In this document: positions 1-8,916 of the stretch, one piece after another
How the letters are laid out: every line of letters begins with the position of its first letter
Numbering within the stretch: position 1 is the stretch's first letter
DNA from: Flavobacterium sp. KS-LB2
GTDB taxonomy: Bacteria; Bacteroidota; Bacteroidia; Flavobacteriales; Flavobacteriaceae
Length of the DNA stretch: 64,000 nucleotides
Direction: 5' to 3'
Assembly: GCF_036895565.1 (NCBI RefSeq)
Contig: NZ_CP145904.1
Span: forward strand, 124,001-188,000
Position numbers and translations under genes: made by a program
Notes under the pieces: generated by a model
The model's input: the letters and a program-made list of their open reading frames with translations, nothing else
Told to the model about the DNA's origin: nothing
Database searches by the model: none

Positions 1-746
1 CGGATTTATTGCCAGCCGATGTTGTAGGAACAATGATTTACAATATTAAGGCTAATGAATTTTCGATAAAAAAAGGACCAATCTTCGCTAATTTCGTCCT
101 TGCTGATGAGATTAACCGTGCGCCAGCCAAAGTACAATCGGCATTATTGGAAGCCATGCAGGAAAAGCAAGTGACTATTGGTGACACTACTTTCAAACTG
201 GATAGACCATTTTTGGTTTTGGCTACTCAAAATCCAATTGAGCAAGAAGGAACGTATCAGTTACCTGAAGCGCAGGTCGATCGTTTCATGTTGAAAACGG
301 TTATCGATTATCCAAAAATGGAAGACGAGCGTTTAGTGATTCGTCAAAACCTAAAAGGAAGTTATGAAAAAGTAAATCCTGTAGTTTCTGTGGAACAAAT
401 TTTACGCGCTCAGGAAGCAGTTCGTGAGGTTTACATGGATGAAAAAATAGAAAAATACATACTTGATATCATTTTTGCCACACGATATCCAGAGAAATAT
501 AAATTGGCTGATTTGAAACCATTAATCAGTTTTGGAGCATCACCACGTGGAAGTATCAATTTGGCGACTGCCGCCAAATGCTACGCTTTTATCAAACGTC
601 GTGGTTATGTAATTCCAGAAGATGTTCGTGCTGTAGTTCATGATGTATTGCGTCACAGAATTGGAGTTACTTATGAAGCGGAAGCCGAAAATATTACTTC
701 AGTAGATATCATTAACAAAATCGTAAACGAAGTAGAAGTACCTTAA
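1..746 (+). CDS. MoxR-family AAA+ ATPase, 5'-truncated by window
   Basis: The reading frame is open from base 3, so the true start lies upstream. What remains is about 248 residues of a family of roughly 320-335 aa. Visible are Walker B (LADEINRA), sensor 1 inside VLATQNPIEQEGTYQLPEAQ, and the sensor-2 region ASPRGSINL; the Walker A loop lies before the window. MoxR ATPases are chaperone-like AAA+ proteins that typically act with von Willebrand A (VWA) proteins to mature metal-dependent or envelope complexes. It heads the Bat operon here: a DUF58 protein follows after 81 bp, then two VWA membrane proteins. Family assignment is secure; the substrate is unknown. Confidence 0.95.
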   Translation, partial: DLLPADVVGTMIYNIKANEFSIKKGPIFANFVLADEINRAPAKVQSALLEAMQEKQVTIGDTTFKLDRPFLVLATQNPIEQEGTYQLPEAQVDRFMLKTVIDYPKMEDERLVIRQNLKGSYEKVNPVVSVEQILRAQEAVREVYMDEKIEKYILDIIFATRYPEKYKLADLKPLISFGASPRGSINLATAAKCYAFIKRRGYVIPEDVRAVVHDVLRHRIGVTYEAEAENITSVDIINKIVNEVEVP

Positions 747-827
747 AGTTTGTTTAAGGTTTAAAGTTTCAAGTTGTTGGATTACGAACTTGGAACGTTA
801 AACTTTTAAACTTTAAACAAATTAAAA
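747..827. repeat. Inverted periodic repeat, word GTTTAAAG
   Basis: The spacer between the MoxR and DUF58 genes is an imperfect inverted repeat. The left arm has TTTGTTTAAGGTTTAAAGTT and the right arm ends TTTTAAACTTTAAACAAA. The word GTTTAAA or TTTAAAGT recurs within each arm. It belongs to the set of short-period intergenic repeats described in the findings. Confidence 0.6.
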
Positions 828-1691
828 ATGGATACAAAAGACCTCTTAAAAAAAGTCCGAAAAATAGAAATCAAAACCAGAAGATTGAGCGATCACATCT
901 TTTCGGGAGAATATCATACGTCTTTCAAAGGACGTGGAATGACCTTTAGTGAAGTGCGTCAATACCAGTACGGAGATGATATTCGTGCGATTGATTGGAA
1001 TGTAACCGCGCGCTACAACGAGGCGCACGTTAAGGTTTTTGAGGAAGAACGCGAATTGACCATGATGTTAATGGTAGATATTTCGGGTTCAGAAAGTTTT
1101 GGTTCAAAAAATCAATTCAAGAAAGATATTGTTACAGAAATTGCTGCAACCATGGCTTTTTCAGCAACTCAAAATAATGACAAAATAGGTTTGATTTTAT
1201 TTTCGGATGAAATCGAATTGTATATTCCGCCTAAAAAGGGACGTTCTCACGTGTTGCGTATTATCAGGGAATTGATAGAGTTTCAGCCTAAAAGTCGTAA
1301 AACAGATATTGCTCAAGCCTTAAAATTTTTATCGGGAACTCAAAAAAAGAAAGCGATTGTGTTTGTAATTTCTGACTTCATGTCGGAAGATTATGAACAA
1401 ACATTAAAAATTGCTGCAAAAAAACACGACATAACTGGGATTCGCGTGTACGATATTCGAGAAGAAAAAATGCCGGATTTAGGTATGGTTTCTATGCTTG
1501 ACGCCGAAACTGGAGCGATCGAATTGATAAATACCGGTTCGAAAGCAGTACGAATGAATTATGAAAAACAGTACCGCGACAAAGTTAATTATTTTAAAGA
1601 AACATTCAGTAAATCAGGTTCCGGTGTTGTAAACACAAGAGTTGACGAAAGTTATGTGACGAAATTATTAAGTTACTTTAAATCGAGATAA
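828..1691 (+). CDS. DUF58 domain protein of the Bat operon
   Basis: A 287-aa soluble protein with no signal peptide or membrane segment. The DUF58 core lies at about residues 43-83 (VRQYQYGDDIRAIDWNVTAR) and runs into a VWA-like fold with a metal-ion-dependent adhesion site (MIDAS), DISGS, at 84-88. DUF58 proteins are the usual partners of MoxR ATPases and precede batA in Bacteroidota. The ATG start follows an A-rich stretch. Its likely role is as an adaptor between the MoxR ATPase and the membrane VWA proteins; this is inferred from context and has not been shown for this protein. Confidence 0.93.
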   Translation: MDTKDLLKKVRKIEIKTRRLSDHIFSGEYHTSFKGRGMTFSEVRQYQYGDDIRAIDWNVTARYNEAHVKVFEEERELTMMLMVDISGSESFGSKNQFKKDIVTEIAATMAFSATQNNDKIGLILFSDEIELYIPPKKGRSHVLRIIRELIEFQPKSRKTDIAQALKFLSGTQKKKAIVFVISDFMSEDYEQTLKIAAKKHDITGIRVYDIREEKMPDLGMVSMLDAETGAIELINTGSKAVRMNYEKQYRDKVNYFKETFSKSGSGVVNTRVDESYVTKLLSYFKSR

Positions 1692-1708
1692 GGGTTCAAT
1701 AATAAAAG

Positions 1709-3340
1709 ATGAAAAAACAATTATACCTACTACTATTGCTGCTTTCGACTGCGGTTTTTGCACAACAAAAGCAAGTAGTCACAAGTATTGACACGACTAA
1801 AAATAAAATTGGTGCGGAATTTAAACTGTCTATAAAAACTACTGTTGATACTTCGTCTAAAGTGATTTTCCCGAAATTAAAAAACTTTGGCGCTTTAGAG
1901 GTGATTCAGTCGTATCCTATTGATACGGTCAAAATGGACGGGCGTTATGAGTTAATTAAAAAATACGGGTTGACCCAATTTGATTCCGGTAGATACGTGG
2001 TTCCTAGTATCAAGATTTTTATCAACAGCAAACCGTTTCTTACGGATTCGATTTTGGTAGAAGTGGCGAATGTTCAAGTGGATACTTTGAAGCAAAAAAT
2101 GTTTGACATCAAAGACATTGTGCCAGCAGACAACCCAGTAGGTGATTGGTGGAAATACCTTTTGATTATTGCTTTGATTGTAGGTATTGGAGCTTTTATT
2201 TATTGGTTCATTAAAAAACGCCAAGAAAAGAAGCTACACGAAGAAATTTATAAAACCCCAATCGAGAAAGCGACTAGTTTGCTGGATACTTTAGAGAAAA
2301 AAGAACTTTGGCAAAAAGGAGAAGTCAAAGCGTATTATAGTGAGTTGACGGATATCGCCAGAAATTATATTGAAGAAGCGATAGAAATTCCGGCAATGGA
2401 AAGTACGACTTCGGAACTGATTCAGGGTCTTAGAGCGGCTTCTGTCAAAAAGAAAATGACGCTTTCGCAGGAAATAATTGAAAATCTGGAGCGTGTTTTG
2501 AAACAAGCCGATTTAGTGAAATTTGCCAAGTCAAAACCATTGGATTTTGAAATTACCGAAGACCGAAATAAAATTCAAAAAGCAATTCTAACATTAGACA
2601 ATTCAATTCCTGTCGAAATTCCTGTAGAGGAAGACATGCTGTTGAATGAAGCGCAAAGACAAAAACAGATTCAAATTCAATTGCGCAAACAAAGAAATAA
2701 ACGCATTGTAACTGCAGTAGCTTCAGTTGTTTTTTTATTGGCAGCGACCACTACTTTTTTCATTGTTACTAAAGGATTTAGTTATGTAAAAGATAACATT
2801 ATTGGTCATCCTACCAAAGAATTATTAGAAGGAGAATGGGTGAAAAGTGATTATGGAAATCCTGGAATTATCATAGAAACACCAAAAGTACTTAAGCGAG
2901 TAGATTTGACAAAAACACTTCCTAAAGAGGGAATGGCTTTGATTAAAGAAATGCAGTCTTTTGCGTATGGAAGTGCTTTAGATCCGTTTTATCTGATGGT
3001 TTCTACTTTAAAATTCAAGCAGGAGACACAAATAGATTTGACGAAATCAATGGATGGTATATTGCAATCTATGGAAGCGCAAGGTGCAAAGAATATGATT
3101 GTAAAGCAAGAAGAGTTTGAAACCAAAGAAGGTGTTAAGGGCGTTAAAGCTTATGGTACTTTTTCGCAAATTAATGAAGGCAGTAAGTCAAGTGCAAAAA
3201 TGTATTACGAAGCATTATTGTTCAGTCAAGAAGGCGGATTACAGCAGATTTTATTGTTTCATGAAGAAGGCGATACCTATGCAAATGAAATATCAGAACG
3301 CGTTTTGAGCTCTGTCGAATTAAAACAAGTAAGTAAATAA
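1709..3340 (+). CDS. Bat-operon membrane protein, DUF4381-like N-terminal half
   Basis: 543 aa. A signal peptide (cleavage near AVFA/QQ, residues 18-19) leads to a beta-rich extracytoplasmic domain to about 140, a membrane segment at 149-168 with a basic KKRQEKK stop, a cytoplasmic helical segment of about 160 residues, a second membrane segment at 332-353, and a C-terminal extracytoplasmic domain of about 190 aa. The first half resembles the DUF4381 proteins found between DUF58 and VWA genes in Bat operons. I do not recognise the C-terminal domain. The stop codon overlaps the batA start by one base (TAATG), implying translational coupling. The exact function is unknown. Confidence 0.8.
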   Translation: MKKQLYLLLLLLSTAVFAQQKQVVTSIDTTKNKIGAEFKLSIKTTVDTSSKVIFPKLKNFGALEVIQSYPIDTVKMDGRYELIKKYGLTQFDSGRYVVPSIKIFINSKPFLTDSILVEVANVQVDTLKQKMFDIKDIVPADNPVGDWWKYLLIIALIVGIGAFIYWFIKKRQEKKLHEEIYKTPIEKATSLLDTLEKKELWQKGEVKAYYSELTDIARNYIEEAIEIPAMESTTSELIQGLRAASVKKKMTLSQEIIENLERVLKQADLVKFAKSKPLDFEITEDRNKIQKAILTLDNSIPVEIPVEEDMLLNEAQRQKQIQIQLRKQRNKRIVTAVASVVFLLAATTTFFIVTKGFSYVKDNIIGHPTKELLEGEWVKSDYGNPGIIIETPKVLKRVDLTKTLPKEGMALIKEMQSFAYGSALDPFYLMVSTLKFKQETQIDLTKSMDGILQSMEAQGAKNMIVKQEEFETKEGVKGVKAYGTFSQINEGSKSSAKMYYEALLFSQEGGLQQILLFHEEGDTYANEISERVLSSVELKQVSK

Positions 3341-4341
3341 TGACTAAAGTAACTTTTTTAAACCCAGAGTTTTTTTGGTTGTTTCTTCTGATTCCAGTAG
3401 CAATTGTATGGTTGTTACGGAAAAAGAATCACCAATCAGCCACCTTAAAGATAAGTTCGTTACAAGGATTTAAAGGTTCTAATTCCTATTTGACAAAGCT
3501 AAAGCCAATGTTGAATGCGCTTAGAATTCTAGCTTTGTGCTCTATGATTGTAGCTATGGCAAGACCAAGGACAGTTGATGTGAGTAATAAAACAAAAACG
3601 ACGAAAGGAATTGATATTGTTATGGCAATTGACGTTTCTGGAAGTATGCTTGCCAAGGATTTGAAACCAAACCGAATGGAAGCACTGAAAAGAGTTGCTG
3701 CTGATTTTGTTGATGAACGACCAAACGATAGGATTGGACTTGTGGTATATGCATCAGAAGCGTATACGAAAACTCCAGTAACTAGTGATAAAGCCGTAAT
3801 TCTAGATGCTATCAACAGTATTAAATACGATACTGTTTTGCAGGATGGAACAGGAATAGGAATGGGATTAGCAACTGCTGTCAATAGATTAAAAGACAGT
3901 CAAGCTAAAAGTAAGGTAATTATTCTTTTGACAGATGGGGTGAATAATGCCGGATTTATCGAGCCAGAAACGGCTTCGGATATCGCCAAACAATACGGAA
4001 TAAAAGTATATACGGTAGGAATTGGAACAAACGGAATGGCGATGTTTCCTTATTCAGTTGCACCTAATGGACAGTTTTTATTCCAAATGATGAAAGTGGA
4101 AATTGACGAGCAGTTAATGAAAAATATTGCTAGAAAAACAGATGGAAAATATTTTAGAGCAACAAGCAACAGTAAATTGGCTGAGATTTATGCTTCTATC
4201 AATAAACTAGAAACGACTGAAATTGAGGAATTAAAATTCTATGATTATGATGAGAAATTCAGGCCATTTATTTGGTTTGCAGGTTTTTTATTGTTGCTGG
4301 AATTAGGATTGCGAAATACAGTTTTTAAAAGCTTTATATAA
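3340..4341 (+). CDS. batA: BatA, VWA membrane protein
   Basis: 333 aa. Two N-terminal membrane segments (about 9-26 and 58-74) precede a VWA domain (about 92-280) with MIDAS DVSGS at 98-102, the threonine region KTPVTSDK and the TDGVNN loop; a C-terminal membrane segment lies near 309-327. This is the standard BatA layout. Bat proteins were first described as aerotolerance factors in Bacteroides fragilis; their biochemical function remains unclear. The start overlaps the preceding stop by one base, placing it in the same transcript as the upstream gene. Confidence 0.93.
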   Translation: MTKVTFLNPEFFWLFLLIPVAIVWLLRKKNHQSATLKISSLQGFKGSNSYLTKLKPMLNALRILALCSMIVAMARPRTVDVSNKTKTTKGIDIVMAIDVSGSMLAKDLKPNRMEALKRVAADFVDERPNDRIGLVVYASEAYTKTPVTSDKAVILDAINSIKYDTVLQDGTGIGMGLATAVNRLKDSQAKSKVIILLTDGVNNAGFIEPETASDIAKQYGIKVYTVGIGTNGMAMFPYSVAPNGQFLFQMMKVEIDEQLMKNIARKTDGKYFRATSNSKLAEIYASINKLETTEIEELKFYDYDEKFRPFIWFAGFLLLLELGLRNTVFKSFI

Positions 4342-4398
4342 TATTTAAACACAAAAGTCAGGAAGTCTTTAAATAATTAGGTTTATACCGTTAGTAAG

Positions 4399-4440
4399 CC
4401 TTGTGAACTTTGCGCCTTCTTTGTGAATTTAGCGGTTAAG
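4399..4440. repeat. Periodic CTTTGTGAA-type intergenic repeat
   Basis: The batA-batB spacer holds the related words CTTGTGAA, CTTTGCGCC and CTTTGTGAA, followed by TTAGCGGTTAAG. Words of the same kind recur before the PfkB gene (63216-63275) and, as CACAAAG, before nadD (16869-16966). Confidence 0.5.
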
Positions 4441-4447
4441 AAAAATT

Positions 4448-5485
4448 ATGGAATTAGACGAAAAAAAATATTTATACCTTCTTTTTATACTACCACTTTT
4501 GGTGTTGGTTTTCTTGTATAATCTATATTGGAAGAGAAAAAAACAACGCGAATTTGGCGATTTAGAAATGGTGAAAAGATTGAGCCCAGAGAGCTCTGTT
4601 TTTAAACCAGTTTTGAAATTAGGAGTATTGCTTTTGGCATTGACCGGATTAATTCTTGGATTGGTAAATCCAAAAATTGGTACTAAAATGGAAACCGTAA
4701 AAAGAGAAGGAATAGACATTGTTTTTGCAGTGGATGTTTCCAAAAGTATGCTTGCTGAAGATGTGGCGCCAAATCGTTTGGACAAAAGCAAGCAAATTGT
4801 TTCGCAAATTATCAATCAATTGGGAAGCGATAGAATAGGAATTGTGGCGTATGCCGGAAGCGCTTTCCCAGTATTGCCCATTACTACGGATTATAGCGTT
4901 GCAAAAATGTTTTTGCAAAGTATGAATACAGATATGGTTTCCTCAGTAGGAACCTCATTCAACGAGGCGATTAAATTGTCGTCAACGTATTTTGATGATA
5001 AAAAAACGAGTAAACTGCTGATTATGATTTCGGATGGTGAAGACCATAACGAAGGTGCGGAAGAAGCGGCCGAAGAAGCAAATAAATTGGGGATTAAAAT
5101 CATTACAATTGGTGTAGGAACTGAAAAAGGAGGTTCAATTCCATTAAAGAAAAATGGAGTTGTCGAAGGTTTCAAGAGAGATAATAATAATGAAGTAGTG
5201 ATTACGAAATTAGTTCCAGAGAGCTTGGCAGCTATTGCTAAAGCAACCAAAGGCGGTTATGTAAACGGAAACAACACTAAAGAAGTACTGGAATACGTCA
5301 AGAATGCATTGAATAACATTCAAAAAACCGAATTTGAAGCAACAGAAATGGCCGATTTTCAGTCGCAATTTCAATGGTTTTTAGGTTTTGCTTTTGTGTT
5401 CTTATTTCTGGATATTTTCCTTTTGGAAAGAAAAACAAGTTGGGTAAACAAATTGAATTTATTTAACGAGAATAAAAAAGTTTAA
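4448..5485 (+). CDS. batB: BatB, VWA membrane protein
   Basis: 345 aa. Paralogue of BatA: membrane segments at about 8-26 and 54-72, VWA domain from about 88 with MIDAS DVSKS at 96-100, LPITTDYS and SDGEDHNEG loops, and a C-terminal membrane segment (WFLGFAFVFLFLDIFLL). The spacer before it carries a short periodic repeat rather than an obvious promoter, so transcription probably continues from batA. BatA and BatB are thought to form a membrane complex with BatC; that is family knowledge, not visible here. Confidence 0.93.
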   Translation: MELDEKKYLYLLFILPLLVLVFLYNLYWKRKKQREFGDLEMVKRLSPESSVFKPVLKLGVLLLALTGLILGLVNPKIGTKMETVKREGIDIVFAVDVSKSMLAEDVAPNRLDKSKQIVSQIINQLGSDRIGIVAYAGSAFPVLPITTDYSVAKMFLQSMNTDMVSSVGTSFNEAIKLSSTYFDDKKTSKLLIMISDGEDHNEGAEEAAEEANKLGIKIITIGVGTEKGGSIPLKKNGVVEGFKRDNNNEVVITKLVPESLAAIAKATKGGYVNGNNTKEVLEYVKNALNNIQKTEFEATEMADFQSQFQWFLGFAFVFLFLDIFLLERKTSWVNKLNLFNENKKV

Positions 5486-5556
5486 AGTATCGGGTTGCAC
5501 TCCATTATTGGAACAAAAGCACTAAGTATACTTTGACACTTACATTTAAAAACACA

Positions 5557-6297
5557 ATGAAAAACATAATTTTATACCTGTTATTGCTTTTTTCTTTTGT
5601 TGCAAACGCACAACAGAAAGACAGAATATTGCCTAAAGCGAACGAGGAATATGCTGAAAATAAATTTGTAGATGCCGAAGCTAATTATAGAATTTCGGAT
5701 TCAAAATTTCCAAATAAAGCAACCGCGCCTTTCAATTTGGGAAACACTATTTATAAGCAAAAACAATCTTCGGAAGCAAAATTTGCGTATGCTAAAGCCT
5801 TAAAAAATTCAAAAACAAGACCTCAGAAACATCGCGCTTTTCATAACTTAGGAAATGTTTTCATGAATGAAAAGGATTATACGCAAGCCGTTGAAGCCTA
5901 TAAAAACGCCTTGAGAAATGATCCTACAGATGAAGAAACGCGTTATAATTATGCTTTGGCAAAAAAAATGCTAAAAGAAAATCCCCCAAAGGACGATAAA
6001 AAGAAAGACGATAAAAAGAGTGATAAAGATAAGAAGGACGATAAGAAAGACGGAGAAAAAGATAAAAAGGACAATAAGGATAAAGACAAGAAAGATGATA
6101 AGGGAGATAAAGACAAACAAAATAAAGATCCTAAACCTAATGAAAATGGAGAACCAAAACCAGCTCCAGGAGGAATTTCTAAAGAGCGTTTAGAAAACCT
6201 GTTGAATGCAGTGAATAAAGAAGAAAAAAAGGTTCAGGATAAAGTAAATGCTAAGAAAGTACAAGGAAAACCAGCTAAGACCGAGAAAGATTGGTAG
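5557..6297 (+). CDS. batC: BatC, exported TPR protein with Lys/Asp-rich tract
   Basis: 246 aa from the ATG that begins the signal peptide (MKNIILYLLLLFSFVANA/QQ). An in-frame TTG at 5533 would put eight residues before the signal and is less likely. Tetratricopeptide repeats (TPRs) cover about residues 23-136. They are followed by a highly charged tract (about 145-192) made almost only of K and D with some G, N, S, E, then a proline/glycine hinge and a short helical tail. TPRs mediate protein contacts. The coding end overlaps the first possible in-frame start (TTG) of batD, but the chosen batD ATG lies 20 bp downstream of the batC stop. Confidence 0.9.
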   Translation: MKNIILYLLLLFSFVANAQQKDRILPKANEEYAENKFVDAEANYRISDSKFPNKATAPFNLGNTIYKQKQSSEAKFAYAKALKNSKTRPQKHRAFHNLGNVFMNEKDYTQAVEAYKNALRNDPTDEETRYNYALAKKMLKENPPKDDKKKDDKKSDKDKKDDKKDGEKDKKDNKDKDKKDDKGDKDKQNKDPKPNENGEPKPAPGGISKERLENLLNAVNKEEKKVQDKVNAKKVQGKPAKTEKDW

Positions 6298-6317
6298 TTC
6301 AATTAGATAATTTGAAA

Positions 6318-8072
6318 ATGAAAAGATTTATAGCAGTACTCGTTTTAATGATATGCAATTTACTTAGCGCCCAAGTGCAATTTGAGGCTAGAGTGAGTAA
6401 AGCTACATTAGGTATAAACGAGAGACTTCGTATCGATTTTATGATGAATGTAGATGGGGATAATTTTGTTCAACCATCTTTTGAAGGATTTAGAATTATT
6501 GCTGGACCAAGTCAGCAAGTAAGTCAGTCTTGGGTAAACGGAAGAAGTTCTTTCGAGAAAATATATTCCTATTTTCTGGTACCCAATCAAAAAGGGACGT
6601 TCACAATCAAGTCTGCGGCTATTGAATACAACGGGCAAATTTATAAAACGGCACCGATAAAAATAAATGTTACCGCTGCAACGGAACAGCCTAGAGATCC
6701 AAATGATCCTCAAATTGATGCGGAAGGAAAGCTCTATTTAGTAGCTGATGTTTCTAAAACAAATCCGTATATAAACGAGCCCATTACGGTGGTTTATAAA
6801 TTGTATTTTAATAATATCGGAATCACAAATTCGAACGAAGTCAATAAGCCAAAATACAATGATTTCTGGAGTCAGAATATTGATATAAAACAGTTTGTTG
6901 CTGAAGAGGGCATGTTTAAAGGGGAGAAATACCGTTTTATAGTACTTAAAAAAATAGTTTTATATCCTCAAAAATCAGGAAAATTGGTCATTGAGCCTTT
7001 AGCATTGGATATTGATGTTCAATTACCGTCGAATCGTAGGGATATGTTTGGCCGAATGGTTGTCACCGAAGGAACCAAGAGAGTTTCTGCGGGAACCAAA
7101 ACTATAAATGTTAAGTCGCTTCCCGAAGCAGGGAAACCAGAAGACTTCTCAGGCGCAGTTGGAAATTTTGATTTCAAAGTAACACCAACGAAAACCGATT
7201 TAAAAAACGGAGAAAGTCTGGACTTAGTAGTGAGTGTAACCGGAAAAGGGAATCTTAAATTATTCAGTTTGCCAAAACCGATAGCGCCAAATGCCCTAGA
7301 AATGTATGATGCGGTTCATACCGAACAAGTCGATACACCTCTTTCAGGAATGGCGGGAAAAATTTCAGATAGTTATACCATTGTTCCGCAATACAAAGGG
7401 AATTACCCGATAAAGCCATTAAAATTTACGTATTTTGATTTGGGTTCCAAAACGTACAAAACGCTAAGTTCTCCAGAGATAATGATTAATGTTCTTGATG
7501 GTCCTTCACCTACTGATGCAACCGTAGCTTCGAGTGCAGATGGAAATAAAAATAAAATAGAGAAAGTAGAGCAATTCAAATTTATAAAGTTGAAAAGTAA
7601 TCTTTTGACAATGAATACCAAAGACTTTTTTGGGTCTAATTTATTTTACGGATTATTCTTTTTTCCTTTTCTAATGCTGCCTTTAATCGTTTTATTCAAA
7701 AAGAAAAAAGAAGCAATTGATGGTGATGTCGCAGGAAACAGAATTCGAATGAATAATAGATTAGCCAAAAAATATTTATCAGAAGCCAAGAAACAAATCA
7801 ACAATAAAGAACTGTTTTATATTGCACTAGAGAAAGCAATGCATAATTTCTTGAAAGCGAAGTTACATATTGAGACTTCAGAGATGAGTAAGGATAATAT
7901 TCAAGAATTGTTATTGTCAAGAAATGCAAAACCAGAAGCTGTAAATGACTTTATTGCGCTTACGGAAAACTGTGAAGTGGCACGATATGCACCATCATCA
8001 AGTGTTACGATACAACAAGATTTTGATAAAGCGGTAGTGATTATTTCAGATTTAGAAAAACAAATTGCTTAA
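6318..8072 (+). CDS. batD: BatD, oxygen-tolerance family membrane protein
   Basis: 584 aa from the ATG that opens the signal peptide (MKRFIAVLVLMICNLLSAQ); a TTG at 6291 would only add nine residues in front. A long beta-rich extracytoplasmic region (about 19-435) matches the BatD family. It is followed by one membrane segment near 441-462 (FYGLFFFPFLMLPLIVLF), a KKKK stop-transfer and a helical cytoplasmic tail of about 120 aa. It probably presents Ig-like domains to periplasmic partners of the BatA/B complex. Family assignment is firm, mechanism unknown. Confidence 0.92.
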   Translation: MKRFIAVLVLMICNLLSAQVQFEARVSKATLGINERLRIDFMMNVDGDNFVQPSFEGFRIIAGPSQQVSQSWVNGRSSFEKIYSYFLVPNQKGTFTIKSAAIEYNGQIYKTAPIKINVTAATEQPRDPNDPQIDAEGKLYLVADVSKTNPYINEPITVVYKLYFNNIGITNSNEVNKPKYNDFWSQNIDIKQFVAEEGMFKGEKYRFIVLKKIVLYPQKSGKLVIEPLALDIDVQLPSNRRDMFGRMVVTEGTKRVSAGTKTINVKSLPEAGKPEDFSGAVGNFDFKVTPTKTDLKNGESLDLVVSVTGKGNLKLFSLPKPIAPNALEMYDAVHTEQVDTPLSGMAGKISDSYTIVPQYKGNYPIKPLKFTYFDLGSKTYKTLSSPEIMINVLDGPSPTDATVASSADGNKNKIEKVEQFKFIKLKSNLLTMNTKDFFGSNLFYGLFFFPFLMLPLIVLFKKKKEAIDGDVAGNRIRMNNRLAKKYLSEAKKQINNKELFYIALEKAMHNFLKAKLHIETSEMSKDNIQELLLSRNAKPEAVNDFIALTENCEVARYAPSSSVTIQQDFDKAVVIISDLEKQIA

Positions 8073-8080
8073 CCAACGAT

Positions 8081-8109
8081 GTCATTGCGAGGAACGAAGC
8101 AATCTCATG
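8081..8109. repeat. Dispersed intergenic repeat, GTCATTGCGAGG type
   Basis: The word GTCATTGCGAGGAACGAAG plus CAATCTCATG sits between batD and batE. A near-identical copy (one G for A) lies at 40592-40618 after hmgA. Repeats of this sequence are familiar in intergenic DNA of many unrelated bacteria. Placement within an operon without a terminator suggests it is tolerated in the transcript. Confidence 0.7.
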
Positions 8110-8152
8110 TAGATTTGCAAGAATGGTTAATCGACAACTTTATAACATTAAA

Positions 8153-8896
8153 ATGAAAAACATACTTTATATATTATTATTGACAACCCAAGTTTTCTTT
8201 GCCCAAAGTGGCTTTGAAAAAGGAAACGCGTATTATCAAAAAGGGAAGTATCAGGAGGCGGTTGCGGCTTATGAAAGTGTTTTGACAGAAAGCAAACATT
8301 CCTCAGAATTGTATTTTAATTTAGGAAATGCGTATTATAAATTGAATAAAGTAGCGCCTTCTATTTATAATTATGAAAAAGCATTGGTGTTAAATCCAAA
8401 TAATAACGATGCCATTAACAACTTGAAATTCGCTCAAAAACGAACGATTGATGAAATTAAAGTAATCCCAAAAGTAGGTTTTGCAAAGTTGATTCGGGAT
8501 TTTACGGGAATCTATCATTACAATACGTGGGCCTGGATTTCTGTTGGACTGGCAATGGCATTCCTTTTGTTTTTTGTTGGGTATTATTTTTCCCAAGTTT
8601 CACTTTCAAAAAGGATTTTCTTTTTTGGAATGTTTGTTCTTTTTTTTCTAATTCTAATCAGTGTTTCATCTACAATTTTTGAAAAAAGTCATTTTGATAC
8701 TGAAAAGCCAGCGATTGTTTTTGCTGAAATGGCCAATGTAAAAAGCGAACCCAGAAATGGCGGTCAACCAATATTTGTGCTACACGAAGGAACAAAAGTG
8801 TATGTAGAGGAAATCATTGGAAAATGGAAAAAAGTACAACTAACGGATGGAACCGAAGGCTGGATTGAGAGCAGCACGATTAAGGAAGTGAAATAA
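8153..8896 (+). CDS. batE: BatE, TPR and SH3 membrane protein
   Basis: 247 aa counted from the ATG of the signal peptide (MKNILYILLLTTQVFFAQ); an in-frame ATG at 8123 adds ten hydrophilic residues and lies in the repeat-containing spacer. TPRs at about 20-95 are followed by two membrane segments (126-146 and 154-175) and a bacterial SH3 domain (187-245, MANVKSEPRNGG ... GWIESSTIKEV). This is the standard BatE architecture and the last gene of the operon. SH3b domains often bind peptidoglycan, so the tail probably faces the periplasm. Confidence 0.92.
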   Translation: MKNILYILLLTTQVFFAQSGFEKGNAYYQKGKYQEAVAAYESVLTESKHSSELYFNLGNAYYKLNKVAPSIYNYEKALVLNPNNNDAINNLKFAQKRTIDEIKVIPKVGFAKLIRDFTGIYHYNTWAWISVGLAMAFLLFFVGYYFSQVSLSKRIFFFGMFVLFFLILISVSSTIFEKSHFDTEKPAIVFAEMANVKSEPRNGGQPIFVLHEGTKVYVEEIIGKWKKVQLTDGTEGWIESSTIKEVK

Positions 8897-8916
8897 TAGG
8901 GTTTACTGACTATTGA

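Noticed and set aside
3486..3884. 132-codon open frame antisense to batA
   Set aside because: It mirrors the conserved VWA coding sequence, has no family resemblance and no promoter; a by-product of codon bias on the real strand.
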